A stretch of DNA of 64,000 bases from Anianibacter sp965662745 (lineage in GTDB: Bacteria > Pseudomonadota > Alphaproteobacteria > Rhodobacterales > Rhodobacteraceae), in contig CBFIJK010000005.1 of assembly GCA_965662745.1 (NCBI GenBank), positions 1 to 64,000 of the forward strand. Direction: 5' to 3'. This document shows positions 51,133 through 60,079 of the stretch, piece after piece (the first letter of the stretch is position 1; each line of letters opens with the position of its first letter). Below the pieces are notes generated by a model, which saw only the letters and a list, made by a program, of their open reading frames with translations, was not told where the DNA came from and did not search any database. The position numbers and the translations under genes were made by a program.

Positions 51133-52044
51133 ATGGACTGGGACAAGCTGCGAATTTTCCATGCGGTTGCCGACGCGGGCAGCCTGACGCATGCGGGCGA
51201 GTCGTTGCACCTGTCGCAATCAGCGGTGTCGCGCCAGATCCGTTCGCTTGAGGAAAGCCTGAACACAACGCTCTTTCACCGCCACGCGCGCGGGCTGATC
51301 CTGACAGAGCAAGGGGAGCTTCTGTTCGACGCCACCGCCGCCATGGTGAAGCGTCTGGATACGGCCGCTGCGCGCATCCGCGACAGCGAGGAAGAAGCGT
51401 TCGGCGAATTGCGCGTCACGACCACAACGGGCTTTGGCACACTCTGGCTCGCCCCGCGCCTGCCGACGCTGTACGAAAAGTACCCCGAGTTGAAGATCGA
51501 CCTCATGCTGGAAGAACGCGTGCTCGACCTGCCCATGCGCGAGGCCGATGTCGCCATCCGGATGAAGGAACCTAGCCAGGCCGACCTGATCCGCAAACGG
51601 CTGATGAATATCCGCATGCGGCTATACGCGACCGAAAGCTACGTCGCCAAGAACGGCGCGCCGGCCCATGTCGCCGATCTGAAAAGGCACCGGCTGATCT
51701 GCCAAAACACCACAAGTGCGCAAGTGAATGCGGGCGCCAGCCTGATCCAGTCTCTGCTCGCCAACGATATTTCGTCGCTTCTGACGGTGAACAACTATTT
51801 CGGCGTACTTCAGGCCGTGCTCAACGATCTCGGCATCGGCGTTCTGCCCGATTACCTGACCGCCGATTTTCCGGCGCTGCGGCGCATCCTGCCGGATGTG
51901 GAATCGGCTGAGGTGCCCGTCTTCCTCGCCTACCCGGAAGAGCTGCGACATTCGAAGCGCATCGGCGCGTTCCGCGATTTCGTGACCGAAGAGATTTTCG
52001 CCTATCGCCGCAACCGCAAGCCCGACCCGACACCCGGCGACTGA
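51133..52044 (+). CDS. LysR family transcriptional regulator
   Basis: The 303-residue protein has an N-terminal winged helix-turn-helix (DKLRIFHAVADAGSLTHAGE, LSQSAVSRQIRSLEESL) and a LysR substrate-binding domain (about residues 90-295). The ligand is unknown. It is divergent from the 2-oxoacid ferredoxin oxidoreductase gene and, by the usual LysR layout, probably regulates it through the inverted repeat at 51013-51033. Confidence 0.9.
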   Translation: MDWDKLRIFHAVADAGSLTHAGESLHLSQSAVSRQIRSLEESLNTTLFHRHARGLILTEQGELLFDATAAMVKRLDTAAARIRDSEEEAFGELRVTTTTGFGTLWLAPRLPTLYEKYPELKIDLMLEERVLDLPMREADVAIRMKEPSQADLIRKRLMNIRMRLYATESYVAKNGAPAHVADLKRHRLICQNTTSAQVNAGASLIQSLLANDISSLLTVNNYFGVLQAVLNDLGIGVLPDYLTADFPALRRILPDVESAEVPVFLAYPEELRHSKRIGAFRDFVTEEIFAYRRNRKPDPTPGD

Positions 52045-52094
52045 GGCATTCCCAAAACGCATAGCGGGTCTGCACAATCGCGTTCGAAAAGTGC

Positions 52095-52203
52095 TTGATC
52101 GGTTAGCACTCACGCCATAAATCCCGGCAAGGCGCCGAGACATAGTCTTGGCACCTACCTCCCTGTTGGACTTCGGCCGAGCTTTTTGCTCGGCCTTTTT
52201 TTT
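52095..52203 (+). ncRNA. Candidate small regulatory RNA (about 75 nt) with its promoter
   Basis: The promoter TTGATC (52095-52100), 17-base spacer, TAAATC (52118-52123) would start an RNA near 52130. The RNA has a perfect hairpin GCCGAGAC-ATA-GTCTTGGC (52134-52152, one G-U pair), a single-stranded CU-rich segment ACCTACCTCCCTGTTGG with the anti-SD-like string CCTCCC, and a strong terminator GGCCGAGC-TTTTT-GCTCGGCC plus eight T (52175-52203). No reading frame of note overlaps it. This is the typical hairpin, seed, terminator layout of bacterial trans-acting sRNAs. The identity is inferred. Confidence 0.6.
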
Positions 52204-52237
52204 GCGAATATGTCGCGCCACAAATCGCGGCGGCAAA

Positions 52238-52263
52238 GGAACAAGTGTCCATGGGGCCGGGTT
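52238..52263 (+). promoter_or_regulatory. Possible EcfG-like promoter GGAAC-N17-GGTT
   Basis: GGAAC at 52238-52242 is followed after 17 bases by GGTT at 52260-52263, 55 bases before the exported hypothetical gene. The -10 differs by one base from the CGTT consensus, so this is weak on its own. Confidence 0.25.
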
Positions 52264-52318
52264 GGTCGCCCAAGCTGTCCGACCCGCGGGCTGCAATGAA
52301 ACCCACAGGTCCCGTCCA

Positions 52319-52678
52319 ATGAAACGCGCATTGCCCCTAGCGATCGCAATAGCGGCCGTCTTTACGGCCACTGCCGCCGATGCACCGCGTGCGCAAAGCG
52401 TGATGACCGGCGAAGGGTTATCCGTGGACGCGGGCGGCATTTCTCGGCAAGAGTTGCGCAGCCATGGGCAAGCCTTTCTGTCCAGCGATGGAACGGAAAT
52501 CGGTACAATCTCCGGGGTGCGCCTGTCCGACGGTGGCATCGTGCGGCTTCAGATCACTTGCCACGACGGCTTGGGCCTGCCCAAGACCATCGAGGTCGAT
52601 AGCGGGTCTGTGGAGTTCGACGAGGTCAACGTTGTCTTCAGCCAAACGGCGGACGAGATCTTCGCCGCGCATCGCTGA
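52319..52678 (+). CDS. Exported small protein, PRC-barrel-like
   Basis: The 119-residue protein has a signal peptide (ALPLAIAIAAVFTATAADA, cleaved near APRAQS) and a mature beta-rich region reading SSDGTEIGTISGVRLSDGGI, which resembles PRC-barrel repeats. The rest, GLGLPKTIEVDSGSVEFDEV and onward, fits the same fold weakly. Function is unknown. ATG 52319 follows AGGT at moderate spacing. It stands alone between the LysR/sRNA region and purL. Confidence 0.68.
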   Translation: MKRALPLAIAIAAVFTATAADAPRAQSVMTGEGLSVDAGGISRQELRSHGQAFLSSDGTEIGTISGVRLSDGGIVRLQITCHDGLGLPKTIEVDSGSVEFDEVNVVFSQTADEIFAAHR

Positions 52679-52776
52679 AGTCGGGCGCATCGACACCAAG
52701 CCATACTGCCCCTGCCCTTTTCGCGCGCCGTCCGATGCTCTAAGACCGCGCCAATCGACAGCGCCGGGGAACAAAG

Positions 52777-54936
52777 ATGGACGAGCCGAAGATCACCGAT
52801 GACCTGATTGCAGCCCACGGGCTGAAACCCGAGGAATACGCCAGCATCCTCGAGATCATCGGGCGCGAGCCGAGCTTTACAGAGCTGGGCATCTTCTCGG
52901 CCATGTGGAACGAACATTGTTCCTACAAATCCTCGAAGAAGTGGCTGCGCACCCTGCCGACCACCGGGCCGCAAGTGATCTGCGGACCGGGCGAGAACGC
53001 GGGCGTCGTGGATATCGGCGACGGGCAGGCCGTAGTCTTCAAGATGGAATCTCACAACCACCCCTCGTACATTGAACCCTACCAGGGCGCGGCGACCGGC
53101 GTGGGCGGCATCCTGCGCGATGTCTTCACCATGGGCGCGCGGCCTATCGCTGCGATGAACTCGCTGTCTTTCGGCGAACCCGAGCACCCCAAGACCCGGC
53201 AGCTTGTGCATGGCGTCGTGGAAGGCATCGGCGGCTACGGCAACTGTTTCGGCGTTCCGACCGTCGGCGGAGAGGTACGCTTTCACCCCGCCTATAACGG
53301 CAACTGCCTTGTGAACGCCTTTGCCGCCGGTCTCGCCGATGCCGATGCGATCTTCTATTCGGCGGCCAGCGGCGTCGGCATGCCCGTGGTTTATCTTGGT
53401 GCAAAGACCGGGCGCGACGGCGTCGGCGGCGCGACGATGGCCTCTGCCGAATTCGACGACACCATTGAGGACAAGCGCCCCACCGTTCAGGTCGGCGACC
53501 CCTTCACCGAGAAACGCCTGATGGAGGCATGTCTTGAACTGATGCAGACCGGCGCCGTGATCTCGATCCAGGACATGGGCGCGGCGGGGCTGACCTGTTC
53601 GGCGGTCGAAATGGGCGACAAGGGAGGTCTGGGCATCAAGCTTGACCTCAACGCTGTGCCCGTCCGTGAAGAGCACATGACCGCCTATGAGATGATGCTT
53701 TCCGAAAGCCAGGAACGCATGCTCATGGTCCTCAAACCCGAAAAAGAGGCCGAGGCGAAGGCGGTCTTTGACAAATGGGACCTCGATTTCGCCATCGTGG
53801 GCGAGACGATCGCAGAGGACCGGTTCCTCATTCTGCACGGCAACGACATCAAGGCCGACCTGCCGCTGTCGAAACTCGCGTCCAGCGCACCAGAATATGA
53901 CCGCCCTTGGAACGAACCCGCCCCAGCGCCAGAGCTTCAGGACGTCCCGCAGATCGACGGGATCGACGGGCTGAAAGGCCTGATCGCAAGCCCCAACCAC
54001 GCCGCGAAAAACTGGGTCTATGAGCAATACGATCACATGGTCATGGCCGACACCGTGCGCGCGCCGGGCCTTGGCGCGGGCGTGATCCGGGTTCATGGCA
54101 CCGGCAAGCTGCTTGCGTTCACTTCTGACGTGACGCCCCGCTACGTGCGCGCCAACCCGGTCGAAGGCGGCAAGCAAGCGGTGGCCGAGGCGTACCGCAA
54201 CCTCACTGCCGTGGGCGCCCTGCCCCTTGCGACGACCGACAACCTAAACTTCGGCAATCCCGAAAAGCCCGAGATCATGGGCCAGTTCGTCGGCGCGATC
54301 AAAGGCATCGGCGCCGCAGTTGCTGCGCTGGATATGCCCATCGTGTCCGGCAACGTGTCGCTTTACAACGAAACGGACGGGTCAGGCATCCTGCCCACGC
54401 CCACCATCGGTGCAGTCGGGCTGATCGCGTCCGAGGACCAGATGATCGCCGGGGTGGCAGAGGCCGGGATGATGGCTCTGCTGGTTGGGCCGGAAGGCAC
54501 GCACCTGGGCCAGTCCGCGCTTCTGGCAGAGGTGTTCAACCGCGACGATGGCGACGCCCCGCCCGTCGATCTCAACGCTGAGAAAGCGGTGGGCGAGTTC
54601 ATCCGCGCCAATCATGCGTATATCTCGGCCTGCCAGGATCTGTCGGACGGTGGCCTTGCTCTGGCCGCCTTTGAAATGGCCGAGGCGGCAGATGTCGGCG
54701 TTGCGCTCGATAGCGCGGATACGCCCGTATTGTTCGGCGAGGACCAGGGCCGATACCTGATCGCCGCGACCTTCGATTGTGCCGAAGTCCTGATGATCGA
54801 GGCGGGCAAGGCAGGCGTCCCGATCCAGACTGTCGGACGCTTCGGCGGGGATGCGGTAAAATTCGGCGGCTCCGAGGCGCCGCTGTCAGAGCTTTCGGCG
54901 ATCTATCGCGGCAGCTTTGCCGAACGGTTCGCCTGA
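52777..54936 (+). CDS. purL: Phosphoribosylformylglycinamidine synthase subunit II
   Basis: PurL is the ATP-dependent catalytic subunit of FGAM synthase (with PurQ and PurS), step four of purine synthesis. The 719-residue small-type enzyme shows SAMWNEHCSYKSSKKWLRTL, MESHNHPSYIEPYQGAATGVGG, GNCFGVPTVGGEVRFH, and a second half with DNLNFGNPEKPEIMGQF and ISACQDLSDGGLALA. The partners are not in the window. Confidence 0.97.
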   Translation: MDEPKITDDLIAAHGLKPEEYASILEIIGREPSFTELGIFSAMWNEHCSYKSSKKWLRTLPTTGPQVICGPGENAGVVDIGDGQAVVFKMESHNHPSYIEPYQGAATGVGGILRDVFTMGARPIAAMNSLSFGEPEHPKTRQLVHGVVEGIGGYGNCFGVPTVGGEVRFHPAYNGNCLVNAFAAGLADADAIFYSAASGVGMPVVYLGAKTGRDGVGGATMASAEFDDTIEDKRPTVQVGDPFTEKRLMEACLELMQTGAVISIQDMGAAGLTCSAVEMGDKGGLGIKLDLNAVPVREEHMTAYEMMLSESQERMLMVLKPEKEAEAKAVFDKWDLDFAIVGETIAEDRFLILHGNDIKADLPLSKLASSAPEYDRPWNEPAPAPELQDVPQIDGIDGLKGLIASPNHAAKNWVYEQYDHMVMADTVRAPGLGAGVIRVHGTGKLLAFTSDVTPRYVRANPVEGGKQAVAEAYRNLTAVGALPLATTDNLNFGNPEKPEIMGQFVGAIKGIGAAVAALDMPIVSGNVSLYNETDGSGILPTPTIGAVGLIASEDQMIAGVAEAGMMALLVGPEGTHLGQSALLAEVFNRDDGDAPPVDLNAEKAVGEFIRANHAYISACQDLSDGGLALAAFEMAEAADVGVALDSADTPVLFGEDQGRYLIAATFDCAEVLMIEAGKAGVPIQTVGRFGGDAVKFGGSEAPLSELSAIYRGSFAERFA

Positions 54937-55001
54937 CCGCGGACGCTTGCGCAAGGGCGCAGGGCACCATACCTCTGGAAACGAAGAACAGGAGAACGGC
55001 G

Positions 55002-55238
55002 ATGGCGATCACCGCACAACAGATCGAAGACCTGCTGCGCGACAGCTTTCCCGAAGCCAAGATCACCGTCGAGGGCGACGACGGCGCCCATTTCGCCGCG
55101 ATGGTCGTCGATGAAAGCTTTCGGGGAAAAAACCGCGTCCAGCAACAGCGCGCCGTCTATGCCGCACTGAAGGGCGCCATGGACGGACCCTCCGGCGCGG
55201 TTCATGCGCTGGCCCTGACCACGCGCGCGCCGGAATAG
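55002..55238 (+). CDS. BolA family protein
   Basis: The 78-residue BolA-like protein has the conserved FRGKNRVQQQRAVYAAL segment with the RXXXH-like helix and a C-terminal HALALTT. BolA proteins pair with monothiol glutaredoxins in iron-sulfur trafficking. The CGFS glutaredoxin gene follows 57 bases downstream, supporting that role. The SD is AGGAGAA before ATG 55002. Confidence 0.92.
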   Translation: MAITAQQIEDLLRDSFPEAKITVEGDDGAHFAAMVVDESFRGKNRVQQQRAVYAALKGAMDGPSGAVHALALTTRAPE

Positions 55239-55295
55239 GCGCCGCCCCAGACACACCGGGCGTTCCGCCCGACCGACATTGCAAAGGGAAATGAC

Positions 55296-55658
55296 ATGAC
55301 CGACGCAAAGACCCGTATCGACGAGACCGTGAAAGCCAACGACGTCGTGCTTTACATGAAGGGCACCAAGACCATGCCGCAATGCGGGTTTTCCTCGCGC
55401 GTGGCGGGCGTTCTCAACTTCATGGGCGTGGAATTCACCGATGTAAACGTGCTGGCCGATGAAGACATCCGGCAGGGCATCAAGGACTATTCTGAATGGC
55501 CGACGATCCCGCAGCTTTATGTCAAGGGCGAATTCGTCGGCGGCTGCGACATCATCACCGAGATGACGCTATCGGGCGAGATCGACACTCTTTTCGAAGA
55601 AAACGGGGTGGCCTTTGACAAGGACGCCGCCGAAAAGATCCGCGAACACAACGGCTAA
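55296..55658 (+). CDS. grxD: Monothiol glutaredoxin, CGFS type
   Basis: The 120-residue protein has the monothiol active site MPQCGFSSRVAG (Cys30), the GSH-binding WPTIPQLYVKGEFVGGCDI segment and a normal thioredoxin-fold length. It binds a bridging [2Fe-2S] cluster with BolA and moves clusters to target proteins or regulators. It follows the BolA gene, most likely in one operon. A hairpin terminator follows it. Confidence 0.96.
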   Translation: MTDAKTRIDETVKANDVVLYMKGTKTMPQCGFSSRVAGVLNFMGVEFTDVNVLADEDIRQGIKDYSEWPTIPQLYVKGEFVGGCDIITEMTLSGEIDTLFEENGVAFDKDAAEKIREHNG

Positions 55659-55669
55659 GCGCCAATTGT

Positions 55670-55696
55670 CGCGGGCCGATCAGGCCCGCGCCTTTT
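55670..55696 (+). terminator. Intrinsic terminator after grxD
   Basis: CGCGGGCC (55670-55677) pairs with GGCCCGCG (55683-55690) around GATCA, followed by CCTTTT. The right arm overlaps the last codons of the convergent zapA gene. Confidence 0.7.
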
Positions 55697-56096
55697 CCTC
55701 GATCTCATCCGCCATTGATTCCGCGCGCGCCGCGATCTCGGCCATGGATTCCTTGACCCCCTCTGGCACCACAGGCACCTGAATTCGCTCTGGCGCGGGC
55801 GGCGGAGCGTTCTTCAGCGCCTCAAGCTCTTCCTCGCTTTCGCGCGCCTTGCGCTCAGCCATTTGCACACGCTCTTCCAGACCACGAAGCTGTTCTTCCA
55901 CGCCCGCCGCCTTGTCGGCCAGCATCAGCCCGGCCATCAGCAGCATGCGAGGTTCCGGCAGGCGCCCGATTTGCGCCGATAACGCCGTCGCCTCGGCATC
56001 GAGAAGCCGCGCGGCGGCCTTGAGGTACGCCTCTTCGCCGTCCTGGCAGGCAACCTCGAAGCTACGTCCGCCAATCTGGATTTCCACGTCAGGCAT
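55680..56096 (-). CDS. zapA: Cell division protein ZapA
   Basis: ZapA bundles FtsZ at the division ring. The 138-residue protein has the N-terminal globular part PDVEIQIGGRSFEVACQDGE, AAARLLDAEATALSAQIG and the MLLMAGLMLADK segment, then a C-terminal coiled coil (RGLEERVQMAERKARESEEE). The tail of about 45 residues rich in Pro and Glu is longer than in E. coli ZapA. It overlaps the end of the upstream coiled-coil gene by eight bases. Confidence 0.9.
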   Translation of the reverse strand: MPDVEIQIGGRSFEVACQDGEEAYLKAAARLLDAEATALSAQIGRLPEPRMLLMAGLMLADKAAGVEEQLRGLEERVQMAERKARESEEELEALKNAPPPAPERIQVPVVPEGVKESMAEIAARAESMADEIEEKARA

Positions 56097-56610
56097 GTCC
56101 GGTCTCCTTCACCAGCGGTTCGAGCGCTCCAAGAAGCGTGTCGAGTTCGACGCGGTCTGCCTCGCGCAGGGCCGACAAGCCCGCAAGCTCTGCCGCAAGC
56201 GCCGCGTTCAGCGCCTCGCCGCTGATCTGACCATCGGTAACAGAGGCGCGCAAGTCGTTGAAGGCACGCCGCATTTCCTCAAGCCGTTTCTTCAGGATTC
56301 GGTTGCGCGTGTGCGTTTCCTCGACCTGCGTGCGCAGTGTCTCGACCTCGCGCTTGAGGTCTTCGCCCTCGTTGCTCTGACGGTCCTTGAGAACCTTGAG
56401 TCGCTCTTCCAGCTGCGCGTTCGCGCCGCGCTCGGCGTCCAGAAGCTCGCGCAGGGCGACGACCTCGCCTTCGCCCGCCGTTGCGGCCTCGTCTTCATCT
56501 TCGGATGGCGGCTCTGGTGCAGGCGCGGGTTTTTCGAGGGCCGCGATCCCGGCCCCGATCCGGTCGAGCGCCTGACTGATCCGGTATTCTAGTTCGGAAA
56601 TCTCTGTCAT
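56089..56610 (-). CDS. Coiled-coil protein cotranscribed with zapA
   Basis: The 173-residue protein is mostly helical: an N-terminal segment SELEYRISQALDRIGAGIAA, an acidic Pro/Glu/Asp-rich stretch, and a long coiled coil (LRELLDAERGANAQLEERLK, then EVETLRTQVEETHTRNRILK) ending in a Leu/Ala-rich region. I recognise it only as a conserved Rhodobacteraceae protein next to zapA. The overlap with zapA suggests a division-related partner, possibly functionally like ZapB; that is inference. ATG 56610 was chosen over upstream starts that run antisense into tkt. Confidence 0.78.
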   Translation of the reverse strand: MTEISELEYRISQALDRIGAGIAALEKPAPAPEPPSEDEDEAATAGEGEVVALRELLDAERGANAQLEERLKVLKDRQSNEGEDLKREVETLRTQVEETHTRNRILKKRLEEMRRAFNDLRASVTDGQISGEALNAALAAELAGLSALREADRVELDTLLGALEPLVKETGHA

Positions 56611-56779
56611 GTGCCTGTCCCCGTCGCGCCCTACGGCGTCTTTCGAATCGCTTGTTTCCAATGATAACGGCAACAGGCCCGGTTTGAACGTCAAAATGAC
56701 CGAAACGGCCCTCTGGCTTGCACTTGGCCCAATGGCTGCTATCAGAAGCGCGACTTTTACCCGACGAAGGATCCCGCCT

Positions 56780-58798
56780 GTGGACATCGCTACGCTGCGC
56801 GAAAAGCACCCCGATCACTGGATGAAGGCGGCTGCCATCCGCACCCTGACGCTCGACGCCGTGGCTGCGGCGAATTCCGGGCATTCCGGCATGCCGATGG
56901 GGATGGCCGACATCGCCACCGTCTTGTTCGAAAAGCATATGAAGTTCGATCCCAAGGCGCCTGACTGGGCCGACCGCGACCGCTTCATCGTGTCGAACGG
57001 CCATGGCTCGATGCTGCTCTATTCGCTGCTGCACCTGACGGGCTATGAGGACATGTCCATCGAAGAGCTGCGCAATTTCCGCCAGTGGGGCGCCAAGACG
57101 GCGGGCCATCCCGAATACGGTCACGCGAAGGGCATCGAGACGACGACCGGCCCGCTGGGTCAGGGCATCTCGAACGCGGTCGGCTTCGCCATGGCCGAGG
57201 CGCATCTGCGCGCGACCTGGGGCAAGAAGCTGGTCGATCACCATACTTATGTCTTCGCAGGCGATGGCTGTCTGATGGAAGGCGTCAGCCATGAGGCGAT
57301 CGCGCTGGCCGGGCATCTTGCCCTCGATCACCTGATCGTCTTTTTCGATAACAACGGCATCACCATCGACGGCAAGGTCAGCCTGTCCGACTCCACCGAC
57401 CAGAAGTCCCGGTTCGAGGCGGCTGGCTGGGACGTCTTCACCTGCGACGGCCACGACCCCGACGCGATCGACGAGGCAATCAAGGCCGCCAAGGGATCCT
57501 CTAAGCCGGCGATGATCGACTGCCACACGCATATCGCGCTTGGCTCTTCGGCGCAGGACACCTCCAAGGGTCACGGCGCGCTGACGGATGCCGATCTGAT
57601 CGCGGACGCCAAGAAGGCCTACGGCTGGACCGCACCTGCCTTCGAGATCCCGCAAGAGATCAAGACCGCGTGGGAGGACATGGGCAAGCGCGGAACAGCA
57701 GCCCACGCCGAATGGCAGGACCGGTTCGAGGCGATGTCGCAGAACAAGCGCGAGCAATTCACCCGCGTCATGACGTGGGAGCCGCCGAAAAAGCTGACCG
57801 CGACGATCCGTGCCTTCAAAAAGCAGGTCGCCGAAAGTCAGCCCAAGGTCGCCACGCGCAAGGCGTCCGAAATGGCGCTGGAAGTGATCAACCCTGTCAT
57901 GCCCGAGACCTTCGGCGGCTCTGCCGATCTGACCGGATCGAACAATACCAAGACCGGTGACATGGACGCCTTCACCGCGCAGGATCGCAATGGCCGCTAC
58001 GTCTACTATGGCATCCGCGAACACGGCATGGCGGCGGCGATGAACGGCATTGCGCTGCATGGCGGCCTGCGCCCCTATGGCGGCACCTTCATGGTCTTCA
58101 CCGACTATGCGCGTCCCGCGATGCGGCTGTCGGCGCTGATGGGCATCCCCGTCGTCTACGTCATGACCCATGATTCCATCGGCCTTGGCGAAGACGGACC
58201 GACCCATCAGCCGGTCGAACATCTTGCCATGTTGCGCGCGACGCCCAACACCCAGGTGTTCCGCCCCGCCGATGTGACCGAAACTGCCGAAGCGTGGGAA
58301 ATCGCGCTTGAGACCAGGGACAAGCCGTCGGTCCTGTGCCTATCGCGCCAAGGGCTTCCTGCCGTGCGCAAAGAGTACAAGCCGAAGAACCTGACCCGCC
58401 AAGGCGCCTATGTGCTCGCCGATTCCGAGGCCAAGCGCCAGGTCATCCTGATGGCGTCCGGCTCCGAGGTATCGGTCGCAATCGCCGCGCGCGACGCGCT
58501 CGAGGCGAAAGGGATCGGCACGCGCGTCGTGTCGATGCCCTCGATGGACCTTTTCGCTCAGCAGGACGAAGCCTATCGCAAGCGCGTGTTGCCCGGCGGC
58601 GCGGTGCGCATCGCCATCGAGGCCGGTATGCGCCAGCCTTGGGACCAGTGGCTTCTGGGCGAGCGGGGCCGCGAGGCGAAATCGGCCTTTGTGGGCATGG
58701 ACAGCTTTGGCGCCTCCGCCCCGGCAGAAGAGCTGTTCGAGAAGTTCGGGATCACAGCGGATGCCGTGGTCGCTAAGGCCGAGGCGCTGTTGTCGTAA
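56780..58798 (+). CDS. tkt: Transketolase
   Basis: Transketolase moves two-carbon units in the pentose phosphate pathway (and Calvin cycle where present). The 672-residue TPP enzyme shows ANSGHSGMPMGMADIATVLF, the TPP motif GDGCLMEGVSHEAIALAG to FFDNN, SKGHGALTDADL, and the second-domain MTHDSIGLGEDGPTHQPVEH motif. It starts at GTG 56780 with AAGGAT upstream. A clear terminator follows. Confidence 0.96.
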   Translation: MDIATLREKHPDHWMKAAAIRTLTLDAVAAANSGHSGMPMGMADIATVLFEKHMKFDPKAPDWADRDRFIVSNGHGSMLLYSLLHLTGYEDMSIEELRNFRQWGAKTAGHPEYGHAKGIETTTGPLGQGISNAVGFAMAEAHLRATWGKKLVDHHTYVFAGDGCLMEGVSHEAIALAGHLALDHLIVFFDNNGITIDGKVSLSDSTDQKSRFEAAGWDVFTCDGHDPDAIDEAIKAAKGSSKPAMIDCHTHIALGSSAQDTSKGHGALTDADLIADAKKAYGWTAPAFEIPQEIKTAWEDMGKRGTAAHAEWQDRFEAMSQNKREQFTRVMTWEPPKKLTATIRAFKKQVAESQPKVATRKASEMALEVINPVMPETFGGSADLTGSNNTKTGDMDAFTAQDRNGRYVYYGIREHGMAAAMNGIALHGGLRPYGGTFMVFTDYARPAMRLSALMGIPVVYVMTHDSIGLGEDGPTHQPVEHLAMLRATPNTQVFRPADVTETAEAWEIALETRDKPSVLCLSRQGLPAVRKEYKPKNLTRQGAYVLADSEAKRQVILMASGSEVSVAIAARDALEAKGIGTRVVSMPSMDLFAQQDEAYRKRVLPGGAVRIAIEAGMRQPWDQWLLGERGREAKSAFVGMDSFGASAPAEELFEKFGITADAVVAKAEALLS

Positions 58799-58824
58799 CC
58801 CATTCCGATCACAACGGTATCAAA

Positions 58825-58850
58825 GGGCCGCCCAAATGGGTGGCCCTTTT
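58825..58850 (+). terminator. Intrinsic terminator after tkt
   Basis: GGGCCGCCC pairs with GGGTGGCCC (one G-U pair) around AAAT and is followed by four T residues, 26 bases after the tkt stop codon. Confidence 0.75.
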
Positions 58851-58912
58851 CCATTGCGAAGCCTGCGGCCAATCCAGAAGAATGAACCAAGCCCGCACCG
58901 AAGGATCGCCTC

Positions 58913-60079
58913 GTGACCGCCGCTATCAAGATATCCAACCGCGACGCGCGGAGGCTCTGGCTGGGCAGTCATGGTCTGGCGGACACGCCCACAGGACCGC
59001 TGGATGCCAAGGCGCTGATCCACACGCTTGGGTTTGTGCAGCTCGACACGATCCAGGTGATTTCCCGCGCGCAGCATCACATTCTCTGGACGCGCAACCA
59101 GAACTACCGTGAACCGATGCTGAACACGCTCCTCGCCCGCGAGCGCGCGGTGTTCGAGCATTTCACCCATGACGCTTCGGTCCTGCCGATGGAGATGCTG
59201 CCGATGTGGGGTCGACAGTTTCGCCGCATGAAAGAGAAGACCGCGCGCTCGTCCTGGTTCGGGCCGAACCTGACGCCAAAGCTTCTCGATCACATCCGGC
59301 AGAGGATCGAGGACGAAGGCCCGCTTTCGACCCACGCCTTTGATACCAAGATCGAAGGCACGCGCGAGATGTGGCGTCGCCCGCCGCACAAGATGGCACT
59401 GGATTACCTTTGGTATGCTGGGGAATTGGCGACCTGCCACCGTGAGGGGTTCACGAAGTTCTACGATCTGGCGGAACGGGTTTTTCCCGATCACCTGCGT
59501 GAGCAGGACGTGGAGGATGCGAAGCAACTCGACTGGCTGTGCCGCGCGGCGCTGGGTCGGCTGGGCTTCGGCACCACGCAAGAGATCAGGAAATTCTGGG
59601 AAGCGGCAGAGCTGCCGGAGGTCGCGGAATGGCTGAAGACCGCAGAGGTGATCCCGGTCGAGATCGAGACGGCGGACGGAAACTGGCTTAAGGCCGTGGC
59701 CTGCCCGCAGATAGAGACGCGGCTGCAAGACACGCCCGGCCCCACCTCGCGCCTGCGTATCCTCAATCCGTTCGACCCGGCAATCCGCGACCGCGCGCGG
59801 CTGAAACGGCTGTTCGGCTTCGACTACACCGTCGAGATGTTCGTCCCGGCGGCGAAACGGCGCTGGGGGTACTACGTCTACCCGCTGCTGGAAGGCGACC
59901 GGTTCGTCGGCCGGATCGAGGCAAAAGCGGATCGCGGCAAGGACACCCTGACACTGGAGCGCATATGGGTCGAGCCGGGCGTGAAATGGACCGCCAAGCG
60001 CGAGAAGGCGTTGGAGTCAGAACTGCAGCGCTTGTCGCGGCTTGCAGGCACCCAAACACTGGTCTGGAACGCGGCCTAG
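58913..60079 (+). CDS. YcaQ-like DNA glycosylase (winged-helix, HTH_42 family)
   Basis: The 388-residue protein belongs to the YcaQ/AlkZ family of DNA glycosylases that unhook interstrand crosslinks or remove bulky alkyl bases. Conserved parts are GFVQLDTIQVISRAQHHILW near residue 40, LWYAGELATCHREGFTKFYDL and LNPFDPAIRDRARLKRLFGF, then RIEAKADRGKDTL near the C-terminus. The start is GTG 58913 with AAGGATCG upstream. It converges with the DoxX gene, overlapping by three bases. Substrate is inferred from the family. Confidence 0.85.
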   Translation: MTAAIKISNRDARRLWLGSHGLADTPTGPLDAKALIHTLGFVQLDTIQVISRAQHHILWTRNQNYREPMLNTLLARERAVFEHFTHDASVLPMEMLPMWGRQFRRMKEKTARSSWFGPNLTPKLLDHIRQRIEDEGPLSTHAFDTKIEGTREMWRRPPHKMALDYLWYAGELATCHREGFTKFYDLAERVFPDHLREQDVEDAKQLDWLCRAALGRLGFGTTQEIRKFWEAAELPEVAEWLKTAEVIPVEIETADGNWLKAVACPQIETRLQDTPGPTSRLRILNPFDPAIRDRARLKRLFGFDYTVEMFVPAAKRRWGYYVYPLLEGDRFVGRIEAKADRGKDTLTLERIWVEPGVKWTAKREKALESELQRLSRLAGTQTLVWNAA

